Source of the DNA: Eretmocerus hayati
Lineage: Eukaryota; Arthropoda; Insecta; Hymenoptera; Aphelinidae
Reading direction: 5' to 3'
Length of the DNA: 64,000 bases
NCBI GenBank assembly: GCA_029851415.1
Contig: CM056743.1
Span: 70,462,186-70,526,185, forward strand
A model generated the notes under the pieces. The model made no database searches. It was not told the DNA's origin and saw only the letters and a list, made by a program, of their open reading frames with translations. This document shows positions 23,922 to 37,127 of the stretch, piece by piece; position 1 is the first letter of the stretch; every line of letters starts with the position of its first letter. Both the position numbers and the translations under genes were made by a program.

Positions 23922-25968
23922 ACTGAACGATTGATACACGACATGCTCAAGATGTTTTGATATATGAGCAGTTCTGCGCGAACTTGCCCAGAACAAACTC
24001 GAAAATGGACGAAAAGCAAAAAGTGAACTTCTAGGCCCACAAGGGAGATTTTTTCACTGCTAATCTCATCTAGATTGAGGAACAAACGTCAAAATAATTG
24101 GAAGCCAGAAAAATTTTTCACGTGTTGAATCCCATAAGAGCTCAGCTTGATATCGTTATTTTGCCTCGGAAATGACAGGTACGGAAATGACATTTCGTGT
24201 TTGATCAGTGAATACGGATCGGAGAGTTTACGAATCGCTCATTCCGCTCAGCACGGTCTTTAGCACACCAAATACTTGCAGAAAGTCGGACGAGAACTTG
24301 GATTACCGATATTTTAACCTTGTTGCGAGATGCGTACGGAAATGACACTCTTATTATCTCGGAAGTAAAGCGATGGATGTTCATACCGCAGCTGTTTGAT
24401 AGTTATTTAAGCGAGAAGATCAGAATATGCACATAAGTAAATGCTTACAAGTCGATAGACGCTCTCACGCACAACATATTTTCAAAACCGTAATTTTGGC
24501 GCAAATTCGAGGACATATAATCTACCCACAGCGTTGAGCGGGTAAACGACCTAGTTGCGAATTCTAAACTATATGAAAACATGTTCAAAATATACCCAAA
24601 TTTGATGTCTTTCTGTGGAGGATCTGTTTAGGAGTCGTAATTCTTCATACCGTGCCCTTGAACGACGAATACGGAAATGACATTTTGACCCCTAATTCGC
24701 AATTTTCAACCCGTAAACCTCAAGACAGGTCTAATATGACTTTTTGCTAAGGAAGAGCACAAAAAATACACAAGAAACGTGTTTTACACAATCAATTGAG
24801 AACGCGTAGACGCCGCAATAAGCCGAGACACAGTAGGGGCAAGTTTCTACGGAACTGGTCATATACATCTATATTCATACGAATTTTCGACATGAGCCCA
24901 TATGAGCAATGCTGATCTCCATAGCTGTATCCCAGAACAAAGGAGGTACATTGAATTGAACCCTTGGCAATACTTCCACCTTATTCCACCAAAATGAGAT
25001 GATTCCTGAAGTCTCATCGAAATCTGTGTGCCAGAGGCCGATAGCTGTTAGTGATTTTTTGTTCTGGACAGCTCATCCCTTGGTTCTTCCACCGGCGAAT
25101 TCGGCTCGGAAGTTCCAGGCTCTTCGAATCCGAGAGCAGAACATGGAATTGAAATCCCTATAATTACTGAATCATTCTGATGAATGAGATTTGGAGTACA
25201 ATCAATACATTTGATCATGAATTGAGGCGATGTTCTCCCCTGACAACATCAGAGAGATTTGGAGTTTCCTTGATGGCTGAATTTATTTCGCTACAATCCG
25301 AGTCACTTGGATCAGATATTCGAAGAATCTCTCGTCATTACGGATTCATTCAATACGGATTGGTTGGTTAGTACGAACAGAATTTTGGTCCCTCCAGAAT
25401 TGTCATACACAGGCTTTTCTATGATACGGATTGTCTCTCTAATACGAACGGAATCTCCGGTCTCTTAGAATTCATCTAGAAGAGAAACTACTGGTGGCAC
25501 CGATGGGAACTGTACAGGAACCCTCTATCATCGCATATCGCATCTAGAATTCATTTTCTTGAAATATCAGTGGTACCATCATATTAGTGGTTTCGTATCT
25601 TCCTTTGGAATAGTTGTTACCAACTGAACAGCTCCATTTCGTACTAACAATGAACGGTAGATTCGGAGGGGACTTTGATTGGGTAGTCGCCATAGATGAG
25701 AGGTGTTACTCTCGGGGTACGAGGGCAGTAACCTAGGTAACGCCCAGCCTCATTCACCAATGAAATGATAGCATGGGCGTGCCAGAGCATCTACGTTTGC
25801 TCTCCACGATAACCTCAAATTCCCTGGGATAACTGCATTTTGTGAACAGAATCCTACAAGATCTCTTGGCGTTCGGTACGTAGGAACAGACAACGATGTT
25901 AGTTCTACATTACATCCTTCTCCTTCCTTTTAGCTGACCAGAACCATCTCTCACTCCCGCTCTTCTGC

Positions 25969-26024
<56 letters not shown>

Positions 26025-26675
26025 CCTTCTCTGTTTCTCCCTACCACGCTATTCGTTGTTAGTTCCGTCTGTATATTCGGGCCCTTCTCTATACGCTACG
26101 GAATACTTACTCTTCTTCCAACTGCTCATCTACACCTGCCTGCTTTTATAGATTTGGTGGCCTATCCATCTGCGCCCATCAATCCACACATGAGTCCGCC
26201 CCTATTCTGCTTTTTTCTCTGAATCTTCGAGTATTACCTTTGATCGTGTACTTTCCTCTGCTCAAGATGGATGAATGAACGAACAGAGGCGATATCCGAA
26301 AATGATTTGGAAGAGGGCATATTCACAGTCTCTCAAAAAAGTACATCGGCTAACCCTCAGCGATTGGTGGAAGCATCCTATGTGAGACCGTGAGACCTCA
26401 CGGGAAACGGATTGTCGGGGACCAAATTGAGCGTATATCAGAGTTGCTGATCGATTATCACTTCTGATGATTGCATGTAGCTCATCTGCTTGATTTAGGT
26501 CTCTAATATCGAATCAATGATATAGGCCTTGAATGAATCAATGTCTAATCACATAATCTACGATTCATGGATATACTGAGATGATTCCCGAGTTTTTTGA
26601 CAAAATTCCCTGTGGAACAAGTATATTTGAACGTGGTATGCGACGGATTGTTAATGTTGGTGAAGTTTTGCAATC
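23922..26675. other. unassigned interval with a (TC)n tract
   Basis: No gene recognised. CGGAAATGACA recurs at about 24168, 24182, 24337 and 24671. A pure (TC)n tract occupies about 25974-26025. The rest is ordinary AT-rich sequence. Confidence 0.3.
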
Positions 26676-28299
26676 CCCGTGCAGGGATAATCCTAGGTTT
26701 CCATGCATTTACGTTGGACCCCTATGCGATATCCCAGCCTCATCCTCATCTTGGGGAATCCCTCGAGAATCACACGGGATTCTGACAGGATTTCCCCGTG
26801 AATTGGGATGAAATGGGGAATATGCAGGGACTCCCTACAGAAATCGCGCAAGACATTCACAGCAAAATCCACTCGAGGACTCCTGATAAGAATCCCATTC
26901 GGATCTGGTTGGACGATACATTGTAAGACAGATCTAGGGAATAAGGAGGACGTCCCCACTAGAATCCCACGTGATGTCTTCGGCGTAATCCATGTAAGGA
27001 TATCTCAAAGGAATCCAACGTGAACCTAATCAGACAATCCATGGCTAAAGTGATATTAGATGTAGGCAGGCTATCCTCGTGAGAATCCCACGGGATATCC
27101 ACGCCATTACCCGTCGCCGGGCCTCTTAGAGAAATTATCACATTTACCGGCTTACAAGACAATTGAGTGTTGAGGAAGTCGGGGATGGACAGGGTATCCT
27201 TGAGAATACCTCGTAAAGTATCCTCATTGAATTGTATACAACAAGTCTCAACAGAAATTTTGAGTTTGCAGATTTCGATTACACAGACCCGAATTTTTGG
27301 TGGTGGTGGAAGAGAACATTTCATCTACACGATTGTTGTATCATAAATCTAGATTCTCTCAATCATGATGGAAATTTGACTACGTGTTCTAGTTCCATTT
27401 TGACAATTGATCTTCAAACCTTTTTTGTTGATGAGTATCAGTGGGAATTGACCGCGCGTTCCAATTTTACAATGGACCAAACTCATCAAAAATGAATTTG
27501 AGTATAAGTACTCTAACAATGAGAAATTGTTGAACAACATATATGAATATATATACACATACTGTGTGCGTGTGTGAATGGGTGCGTATAAAATATACAT
27601 TGTATATTCATATATCTAATCAGATTGTGGGAATTTTTGAAAATTGACTTGTAAGGACCTCAATCAAAACCGAAAGCGTGTCGAGGTATACATTCCACTA
27701 TGACAAAGGTTGAGAGTTATTAAGAGTCAACCTGAACATTTTTTCATCACAAGCATCCCCAATCAAATTCAACATTGGAATAATTGTGTTGGTTGAAGGA
27801 AGAGCTACTCAATTGGACGAGAGAGCTTTGTCCTAAGAGAAGGAAAAATAGTTGGAAAGACTCGTTTCTAGTACGAAGTAAGCATCACTTATGGCATCTG
27901 AAACTTTGGAGTAATGGTCTAGGTTCCTGCTTCCCAATTCACAGATCATTGGTTCGAACCTCCGCCGATGCTGTTGTCATATTGTTGATATTAATTCATC
28001 CAAGTAATAGATTTTAATTCATCTATTATGAATATCAATACAATTCTAATGATGGGACCCTAAATTACATTGCTCTCAAGTGCATTCGAGTTTGTTTTGG
28101 TTTTTATATAGATGATTTGCATAGGATTCATGGAGGAAACCCCTGTGAGAACCCCACATGAAAATCTCACAGGGTCCCATCAAAAAAGCATAGACTGACC
28201 GAGTGGGATCCCAATAGGAATTTCTCGATAGGAATCCCACCAAGACTAGGACAATCCTGTGGGATTCCTGCGAGATTCTTCCTGAGATTTCTGCACGGG
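26676..28299 (+). mobile_element. family B transposon, copy 1
   Basis: It is bounded by CCCGTGCAGGGAT and ATTTCTGCACGGG, a 9-bp terminal inverted repeat (CCCGTGCAG). About 400 bp next to the left end and 250 bp next to the right end are packed with GGGATTCT/GGAATCC-type words in both orientations. The interior shares a tRNA-like block and other sequence with 34399-37115 (inverted) and 39869-41274. No protein is preserved between copies, so it looks non-autonomous. Confidence 0.7.
27908..27981 (+). other. tRNA-like block inside family B copy 1
   Basis: GTAATGGTCTAGGTTCC gives an A-box-like segment. A CCTGC..CACAG stem closes a TTCCCAA loop, and GGTTCGAACCTCC is a perfect B box. GCATC and GATGC flank it as a 5-bp acceptor-like stem. 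All three B copies keep this block. Confidence 0.45.
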
Positions 28300-28705
28300 T
28301 CTATGTCATCTTAGCAGTGCATAAGAAGGGGATCTCGAGAACTCTGTATCGATCGCAGTTTGATCACCTGATCCCATGAATAATATCTTCAGGTGGTTGG
28401 TCATGAGATCCGACAAGTCAATTGGATCAGGCAGTCGAATAAAGTGACGTCTCATGAGCACCTTGGCAAATACTCCGCTTCGAAGCTCCGTTCCGCTCCG
28501 GAATCGTACAGGATGACCCCGTCTCATCCCTCAAAAATTTGATATTTATCTGAATCCCAGAATCCAATGTAGGATTCTATTAGATTCCCACACAATATCC
28601 TTGTTGATTCTACATCAGATCATCCTATGAGGATCTGTCGGGAATCCAATCATGTGCTCTCATCTCAACCTCAACGTTGGGAATCTCTATAGCGCTCCTA
28701 CACAC

Positions 28706-29737
28706 TGAAAATTTATCAGGGTTAGGTCATTACCGACGTCGGAGTTGCCACACCACCGATTGTTCGATGTTATCCTCGATTCTCGATTCCGGGGTTCTCT
28801 GGCCGCCGACGAAAGTAAACAAGAGTGCAAGAGATGAGCGGCATGACTGCGCAGGTTAAAATCCTAATAGGATGATTAAACAAATTGATATTGATTGATA
28901 ACGTTGGTTGAATTTGAATATAGATTAATGTTTATTTACAGCGTTAAGAATTTCTCTTGGATGCAAATATAACATTAAAGGCAATACGCCGCGTGATCAA
29001 AACTGCATTGAGAGAAAGTGTAGCGTTCGATGAATATTAGACTGACTCGCTCGGAATTAACTTGAGGTTTTTCAAAATTATTTTGAAGCGTAATTAGGTA
29101 ATCCGTCCGATATCGACTCAATAAGTAGATCGGATCTCTCCGGATACGAAGAAAAGAGCAGCGTTTCACGAGGTTGAAGATGTGGCATTCTCAACATGTA
29201 AGATCCAGAATCGTAGAAATTCGTAATTGATAAAAACCCACTCATTATACCAACTCGTAGAACGGCGTGACTTTCTCCAAAACCCACGAACATGTTTAAT
29301 TTACGTACACTTTACTCAAATCATACAGATCAGTTCATTAAACTTTTGAAAAATGGAAAAATATGGTTGTAAATCCAAAGCGAGTCTGTCGAACATTTAT
29401 CGAATTCTTCAATTCCTCTCAATGCAGTTGTGATCACGAGTATTGCCATTGAAAGTGGTACTCTTTAATGTTATCTTCGCATTCAAGAAAAATTCATAGC
29501 GTTGCAGATAAACATCCATTCATGTTCAAATTCAATGAACGTTATCAATCAATATCAATTTGTTTAAGCATCCTATTAGGATTTTAACCTGCGCAGTCAT
29601 GCCGCTCATCTCTTGCACTCTTGTTTACTTTCGTCGGGGGCTAGAGAACCCCGAAATCGAGAATCGAGAAACACCGAACAGTCGGTAGTGTGGCAACTCC
29701 GACGTCGGTAATGACCTAACCCCGATAGATTTTCAGT
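28706..29737. mobile_element. foldback element M
   Basis: 28706-29010 is inverted relative to 29480-29737 (GGTTAGGTCATTACCGACGT / ACGTCGGTAATGACCTAACC and CTGCGCAGGTTAAAATCCTA / TAGGATTTTAACCTGCGCAG). The centre of about 450 bp is unique and non-coding. Confidence 0.7.
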
Positions 29738-30195
29738 GCAGGGATCTAAATGAATGTACAAGCGTGAGTTCACGCAGGAATTTCATGCGAGATCCCCAAA
29801 AGACTTCGTGAGGCACAGACAGGGAGCCCGCTGGACATATTGACGAGAATCCTACGAGACGTCATCTTTCAAGGAGCACCCAGGTGTTGTGGGCCACGGA
29901 TCTGGCTGAGATTCTGGAGATGGTCTCGTCTAAAAGATACACGCGGAATGAATAGTGAGTGACGGTCAAAACCGTCCCCTGTGGTGCTGGTGTGGAGCAG
30001 CGCCAAGTGCTGCTTTCGAGCGGACTCAGGTGCTGGTAAATTCATGCTCTTTTTGCGGTCGATGCGTTATGCTTCTCCTCCACCGAATAGATCTTGTAAG
30101 TAGGTATATGGTAGAGTAAGTAAGCCCCGAAAGACGCTTCCTTTTAGGGGTAAAAGGCTAAACTCTTGTGAACCCGCCAATTTTCGGCTCAAATG

Positions 30196-31073
30196 ATAGG
30201 TGGCACATCCAATAATCGATATTGATGAGAATTATTGTTCAAAAATTGGGGGAAGGTATAATTAAACAATAAATACATGCATTCTCCGATCTTTCTTCTG
30301 TTTTTTCATTATAAGTCGGGAAATATTGGTTTTTCGGGAAAACTTGTTCAAAGGTAATTTGTAGATCTCTATATGATCTATAAAATTAGTTCACAATTTT
30401 TTTCCGTAAAATGCATCCCTTTGGAGGTATTCTTGATCAAAGTTATAATCAAATTTGTTAAAATAAATTCACGAAAATCGCTTGTAACACGTTCAAATTA
30501 TTTTTCTAACATAATTGGGTCGATTTTGACCAGGAAGGGTGTCTTGGCAACTTTCTCTAAGTTTGATTGTATTCGAGTAATGAAAAAAGCAAATTTCGCT
30601 ACTTCTCACCCTCAATACGGTACTTTCATGACAGCACTTTGACTTCGAAGTTGCGAATCTGTTTTTTCTCATTACTCGAAAACGACCAACCTTAGGAAAA
30701 ATACCAAGAGACCTCTTCTCTTTAAAATTGACTCAATATCACCCAGGAAATAATAATGATATGAATATAATTTGCACCCGTTATAAACAACTTTTGCGAA
30801 TTCATTCAAACGAATTCGATTATAACTTTGATCAAGAATAACTCCAAAAAGATGCATTTCACGGGAAAAGTATATAGATCAATCTTGTAGATCTTCCAGA
30901 GATCGACAGATTACCTCTGAACAAGTTTTCCCGAAAAACCAATATTTTCCGACTTGTAATGGAAAAACCGAAAAAAGGTCGGAAAATTCATGTTGTCATT
31001 GTTTATTTATGCCTTCCCCCAATTTTTGAACAATAATTCCCATTAATATTGATTATTGGATGTGCCACCTACA
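30196..31073. mobile_element. foldback element N
   Basis: The tip GGTGGCACATCCAATAAT at 30200 is inverted at 31050-31073 (ATTATTGGATGTGCCACCT). The arms are about 400 bp, and the turn lies near 30640-30660. ATGCATCCCTTTGGAGG and its partner at 30850 confirm the fold. No coding capacity. Confidence 0.7.
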
Positions 31074-33695
31074 TATATATGATGAATTCTACGCCAAAGC
31101 GACCTACGGAAAGGGGTCATCTCTCAGATTCTTTTTTAACCTTTTTCATTCGATTCTATGGACCAAAATAGGATCTTCGGACCACCTATGGGGTCCGAGA
31201 AAAATTTCTCCTCTTCATCGCACGCATATCCGTAAACAGACCAAAAATTCATCGTGTAAAAATCGATGCTCTTTCATTCACAAAAATGGGAATATTTCGA
31301 GTTTTCGAATAGCTATCGATTTGCGGGTTGCGGTATCTGAAAGGGCATCAAAGAACCTATCGAAAACGTTGTCGGAAATTCCTTCTCTATGATTTGGGAG
31401 CCTCCTGAAGGCAAAAGAGTGTTTATCACTAAAATGTTAATTTCTCAAAAAGCCATTTTTTGCATTTTTGGAAGTCATATAATTGACGTAAAATTTTGCG
31501 TTCTTTCGCAAAAAATATGTTTCAGAGAAGTTTGAGGCGATCCAAGTGACTTATGGGCCATTTATTGAAAATTCGATTTTTTCGGTTTCAGAAAAAGGCG
31601 GTTTTCTGCGCATGCGCACAAACGTAGAATTTCGGCGCCACTCCCAATGGAAAACCGACAAAATTTCCTATGAAATGACCACTCGCAAAGTTGAAATTCA
31701 TGCACTGAAACGGGATCTGCAACGATTAATTATATCGAATCAAATCACATGAAAATTCAGCCCATATGAGAGCCTGGTGAGATGACACATTTACGAGATC
31801 TTCTCGGGACTCAATTTTGAGGATGTTATTGACCTGAAAAACATTCGTACCACATGGTTTCAACGTAAAATTGTATGAACTTTCGAAATATGCGATGAAA
31901 ACCCCCGTTTGAGGCGAGCCTAAGGTGCTACATTCAATTTTTCGCGATTTTCAATGTGAAATATCGTATTTTCTGGCAAAAAATTGAATGTATTGCTCCG
32001 GATTGCCTCAAACGGGGTTTCTCATCGCATATTTCGAAAGTTCATACAATTTTACGTTGAAACCATGTGGTCCGAATGTTTTTCGGGTCAATTTCGTCCT
32101 CAAAATTGAGTCCCGAGAAGATCTCGTAAATGTGTCATCTCAGCAGGCTCTCATGGGCTGAATTTTCATGTGATTTCAATTCGATATAATTAATCGTTGC
32201 AGATCCCGTTTCAGTGCACGAATCTCAACTTTGCGGGTAGTCATTCTATAGGAAATTTTGTCAGCTTTCCATTGGAAGTGGCACCGAAAGTTTACGTTTG
32301 TGCGCATGCGCAGAAAGTTGCCTTTGTCTGAAACCGAAAAAATAGAATTTTCAAAAAATGGCTCATAAGTCACTTGGATCGCCTCAAACTTCTCTGAAAC
32401 CCATTTTTTCGAAAGAACGCGAAATTCCACGTCAAATATCTGATTTTCAAAAAATAAAAAATTGGCTTTTTGAGGAATTAGCGTTTTAGTGAAAATAGTA
32501 TATTACTGTACTAGGCAGGGGAGTTGGATTTCCGTGACTGCGTGATGATAATGCCGAGGCGAAGCCGAGGCATTGATATCACACTGTCACGGGCATCCCA
32601 CTTCTCTGCCGAGTGCTGTATACTATTTTTTCTCCTCTCGGCCCGAAAGCACGTCGAAATTTTATCAATTAGTACAAAAATACGTGTTTAACCTCATTCT
32701 GCAGTTGTTTGCAATACTGAAGGGGTGGGCTCATGGTGGGCTGTTCAAGCAGATGACCTCACAGCTTTTACTTACTGCTTCTGCTGCATATTTGTGACGT
32801 GATGTACTCGTCCGCCCGACTTTTGCTGGTCGGGGCGGACGTAAGCAAAAAAATAATAAAGCGAAATGTGTTGTGGGTGAAAGCTGAATGATATATTATC
32901 ACATGATCCAATTTGGGCCTTGAATTCGATACAAAGATGTGTCCACACACACCAAGTCATCGTGGCCCTAAGCTCGTGTCACTAACAATGAGTATTTTGT
33001 GTGCCTTGTCAATTTATGTCATGGGGCATTAGAAATCCTGCTCTATAGTCGGCTTCTGAGAGCTTATCTGTTCAAGCAGCAGTATTTATATAAGAATACC
33101 GTCTGTCAAGTGTATGTACACACAAATCATGAATAAACACATTGATAAACATAACCTCGATAGGTAATATTTCGCATGCATGTCTCATGCGCTCTCTGCA
33201 CAGCGAAACAGCGCAGGCAGCGGAAGATGCAGCATAAATTGACAGCCAATCAGAGCGCGAGTTGACCCGTGCCGGCAGCAAAAGTCGAGCTTTCGTGACC
33301 GAAACGAGTCGCGAAAGGACGTATTCTTTCGTGCCGGAAGGGGGAAAACACTTTTTTGCCTTCAGGAGGCCCCCAAATCACAGAGAAGAAATTTCCCACA
33401 ACGTTTTCGATAGATTTTCTGATGCCCTTTCAGATGCCACAACCCGCAAATCGATAGCTATTCAAAAACTCGGAATATTCCCATTTTCGTGAATAAAAGA
33501 GCATCGAATTTTACACGATGGATTTTCGGTCTGTTTACGGATAGGCGTGCAATGGAGAGGAGAAATTTCTTTTGGACCTCATAGGTGGTCCGAAGTTCCT
33601 ATTTTGGGCCATAGAATCGAACGAAAGAGGTTAAAAAAGAATCTGAGAGATCACCCCTTTCTGTAGGTCGCTTTGGCGTGGAATTCATCATATAT
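31073..33695. mobile_element. foldback element family F1, copy c (interrupted)
   Basis: Tips ATATATGATGAATTCTACGCC and its inverse at 33672-33695. The outer arms carry TGCGCATGCGCA at 31607-31618 and 32301-32312. An inner palindrome (31750-32175) turns near 31965. The right arm is interrupted at about 32497-33345 by another sequence, containing GCCGAGGCGAAGCCGAGGC. Confidence 0.7.
32497..33345. mobile_element. probable insertion inside the right arm of F1c
   Basis: The F1c arm stops at 32496 and resumes at about 33345. The inserted sequence starts TATATTACTGTACTAGGCAG, contains a small hairpin at 32550-32585, and has no protein-coding capacity that I can recognise. Its own termini were not resolved. 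Confidence 0.4.
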
Positions 33696-33777
33696 CATTT
33701 GAGCCCAATGGAGGGTTCCGAAGAGTTGAACCGGTTAATGAACGAATTCAGGAGCTTACTTACTCAACTAATATATA

Positions 33778-34137
33778 GTTGTAGTCTTGGGGGACACAGA
33801 CCCGAGATGCCTGCGCGCGTTTGTATGATCAAAGTTACAACGTTTAGGTTTGTGATATCCCAATGAATAGCCTGCCTATTTTTTCAGATATTTAATCAAG
33901 TTTCAAAAATAATTACTGATTCTCATTCCCAGAACCAAGTACGGCATCCAGCTATATGCGGGTTCACTTGTCGTACTTGATTCTAGGAATGAAAATGAGT
34001 AAGTGTTCCAAACCTGAATTGAATATCTGAAAAAAATAGGCAGGCTAGGTATTTCACAAACTTTAACAATGTAACTCTGATCGCAAACACGCGCAAGCCA
34101 TCTCGACTCTGTGCACCCCGAGACTACAACTATGAAC
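33778..34137. mobile_element. small palindromic element P
   Basis: 33778-33945 and 33955-34137 are inverted copies (GTTGTAGTCTTGGGGG / CCCCGAGACTACAAC; AGCCTGCCTATTTTTTCAGA / TCTGAAAAAAATAGGCAGGC). The turn is at the TACGGCATCCAGCTATATGC / CTTGTCGTACTTG segment. It is a near-perfect 360-bp cruciform candidate. Confidence 0.65.
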
Positions 34138-35788
34138 AAGATCTATTCGGTGGAAGAGAAGCACAACGCGTCGACCGCAAAAAGTTCAAGGATTTTCTAG
34201 CACCTGGGAACCGCTTATAAAAGCAGCACTTGGGCGCCCAATTTACCGGCAACACAAGCGCTGCTTCGCACCAGCGCCACGGGACGGTTATGACCGTCAC
34301 CTGCTATTTTGCGTGTATAACCCAGAGCCACACTTCCAAATGCTCAACCATTTCGAAGCTATGGCGTATGACATTAGCGTTGCCTATATAAAGACTCACC
34401 CGTGCAGAAATCTCAAGAAGAATCTCGTAGGAATCTCACAGGATTGTCCTAGCCTTGGTGGGATTCCTACCGGAAAATTCCTATTGGGATCCCACTCGCT
34501 CAGTCTACGCTTTTTCGATGGGGTCCTGTAAGATTTTCCTGTGGGATTCTCACAGGGATTTCCTCCACGAATCCTATGCAAGTTATTTATATGAAAACGT
34601 AAACAAACTCACATGATTTTCAAGAGCAATGTAATTTAGGGTTCCACCATTAGAACTGTATTAATATTCATGATAAATTGATTAAAATCTATTAATTGAA
34701 TAAATTGAGATCAACAATATGACGACTGAGTCGGCGGAGGCTCGAACCCATGACCTGTGGATTGGGAAGCAGGAACCTAGACCATTACTCCAAAGTTTCA
34801 GATACCATGAGTGATGCTTACTTCGTACTAGAAAGAGTCTTTCCAACTATTTTTCCTTCTCTTAGGACAAAGTTCTCTTATCCAATTGAGTAACTCTTCC
34901 TTCAACCAACACAGATATTTTATTGTTGAATTTGATTGGGAATGCCCCTGATGGAAAAATGTTTAGGTTGGCTCTTAATAACTCTCAAACACGTCATTGT
35001 GGAATGTGTACCTCAACACGCTTTCGGTTTTGATTGAGGTCCTTACAAGTCAATTTTCAAAAATTCCCACAATCTGATTAGATATATGAATATACAATGT
35101 ATATTCCATACGCACTCACTCACACACGCACACAGTATGTGTATATATATTCATAAATGTTGTTCAACAATTTCTCAATGTTAGAGTACTTATACTCAAA
35201 TTCATTTTTGATGAGTTTGGTCCATTGTAAAATTGGAACGCGCGGTCAATTCCTACTGATACTCATCACGAAAAGGGTTTGAAGATCTATTGTCAAAATT
35301 GAACTAGAACATATTGTCAAAAATTTCATCATAGTTGGGAGAATCTACATAGATGATGAAACAATCATGTAGATCGTAATCGAAATCTGCAAACTCAAAA
35401 TTTCTGTCAAGACTTGTTGTATACAATTCAATGAGGATACTCCGTGAGGTACTTGCAGGGATGCCCTGTTCATCCTCGACTTTCTCAACACACTCAATTG
35501 TTCTGTAAGTCGATAAATGTGATAATTTTTCTAAGAGGCCCGGCGACGGGTAATGACGTGGATATCCCGTAGGATTCTCACGAAGATAGCTTGCCTACAT
35601 TCAATATCACTTTGGCCATGGATTGTCTGATTATAATCACGTTGGATTCCTATGAGGTATCCTTCCATGGATTATGCCGAGGACATCACGTGGGATTCTA
35701 TTGGGGACTAAGTGGGGACATCCTCCTCATTCCCTAGATCTCTCTCACAATGGATCATCCAACCAGATCCAAATGGGATTCTAATCAC

Positions 35789-36887
35789 TCTAAATCCCTC
35801 AGAGGTGAACCTTATCTCGAAGCTTAGAGATAAATCGACTTCGGGGTGAATTTAACTCTACTTACAGAGAATTTTACCTCTAAGCTCTGGCTACCTCGAT
35901 GCTCAGAGGTAAGATGCAAGAGTCCCTCTAAGCTAGAGAGAAGTCTGCGGACTGCGGTTCTTAAGAGGTTATGTTCCAATTCATGCAGTTTTTTATGAAT
36001 CAATGAATTGTAAAACGGATGGTTTTCAATTGATATTAGACAATGACTGAGAATACACGGTAATTATCTGCGAATCTCGTCGGGGGAAGATCCTCATACT
36101 AACCCGTGATCTGTATAAAAAGTATAAGTATGTAACGAGCAGTAGTAACGAGCTCGAGTAATTAGAAAACTGATAAATCTCGAACGCAAGGATTGTTTAC
36201 AATCACGCACCACATGCCAATTTGAGGTCGAGCTTAGGTTCGGTTAGCCTCGTTTGTGAAATTATGCCGGTTTTCAAACGATTTTAATCTCATCTGATGA
36301 AAATAAACGTATCGAAAATGCTATAAGCTATACTTGAGATTCCCTCGTGGAGGTTATGGTTTCTGTGGTGACCGACCGGCAGTTCTCTCTAGCTTAGAGG
36401 TATCTTTACCTTTAAGCTCGAGGTTATCGTAAAGTCCACAAGTTTTCGCTCTAACTAGAGGCAAGTTTACCTCGACTTACAAGGGGAGCACTTAACTTTC
36501 GGGTGGCCAATCTTCCCCAAAATTTTTTTACGATTTGGTATCACCTAGAATATGGAGAATCCAGGGTAACTCCGTCAAATGAGCCCTCTGTCCGAAGTTA
36601 CAGCCTATCATATCAGCATTGCCCATATAAGCCCATGTTAAAAAGTGAAATATATAGATATACTCGCAATGCTAATGTTTTAGCTTGTAGCTCTGAGCAG
36701 GGGGCCCATTTGACGGAGTTACTCTGGATTCTTCATATCCTAGGTGATACCAAACTGTAAAAAAATTTTGGGGAAGATTGGTGATCCGGAAGTCAAGTGC
36801 TCCCCTTGTTAGAGAGATTCATGATTATTTTACCCTTAGAGGTAAATTTCACTCTACTTAGGGATAAACTTACCTCTGAGGGATTTT
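35789..36887. mobile_element. element C, inserted in family B copy 2
   Basis: Terminal inverted repeats CTCTAAATCCCTCAGAGGT and ACCTCTGAGGGATTTTGAG are flanked by ATCA on both sides, a likely 4-5-bp target duplication. The terminal 250 bp (left) and 100-400 bp (right) hold many copies of TTAGAGGTAA/CTCTAAGCT words. A further 290-bp palindrome (36503-36790) sits inside. Confidence 0.7.
36503..36790. repeat. inverted repeat nested in element C
   Basis: GGCCAATCTTCCCCAAAATT at the left matches AATTTTGGGGAAGATTGG at the right. CCAGGGTAACTCCGTCAAAT pairs with ATTTGACGGAGTTACTCTGG. Arms of about 90 bp. Confidence 0.65.
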
Positions 36888-37127
36888 GAGTGATCAGGAG
36901 TCCTCGAGTGGATTTTGCTGTGAATATCTTGCGGGATCCCTGTAGGGAGTCCCTGCGTATTGCAAGCGTATTGCCCATTTTATTCCAATTCACGAGGAAA
37001 TCCTGTCAGAATCCTGTGTGATTCTCGTGGGATTCTCCAAGATGGGGATGAAGCTGGGATATCGCATGGGGATCCAAAGTGAACGCAGGGGAACCTAGGA
37101 TTATTTCTGCACGGGCTTGTTCAATAT

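Larger units (their letters stand above)
29955..34292. mobile_element. outer foldback element O with nested insertions
   Basis: The terminal arms 29955-30100 and 34140-34292 are inverted (GACGGTCAAAACCGTCCC against GGGACGGTTATGACCGTC; CCACCGAATAGATCTTG against AAGATCTATTCGGTGG). Between them lie foldbacks N (30196-31073), F1c (31073-33695) and P (33778-34137), so the present 4.3 kb is mostly insertions. Confidence 0.6.
34399..37115 (-). mobile_element. family B transposon, copy 2, carrying element C
   Basis: It is inverted relative to copies 1 and 3. Ends are CCCGTGCAGAAAT (34399) and ATTTCTGCACGGG (37115). The subterminal GGGATTCY arrays and the tRNA-like block (34727-34800, minus) are retained. 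Removing 35789-36887 restores continuity with copy 1 around the TATCAGGAGTCCTCGAG word. Confidence 0.7.
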
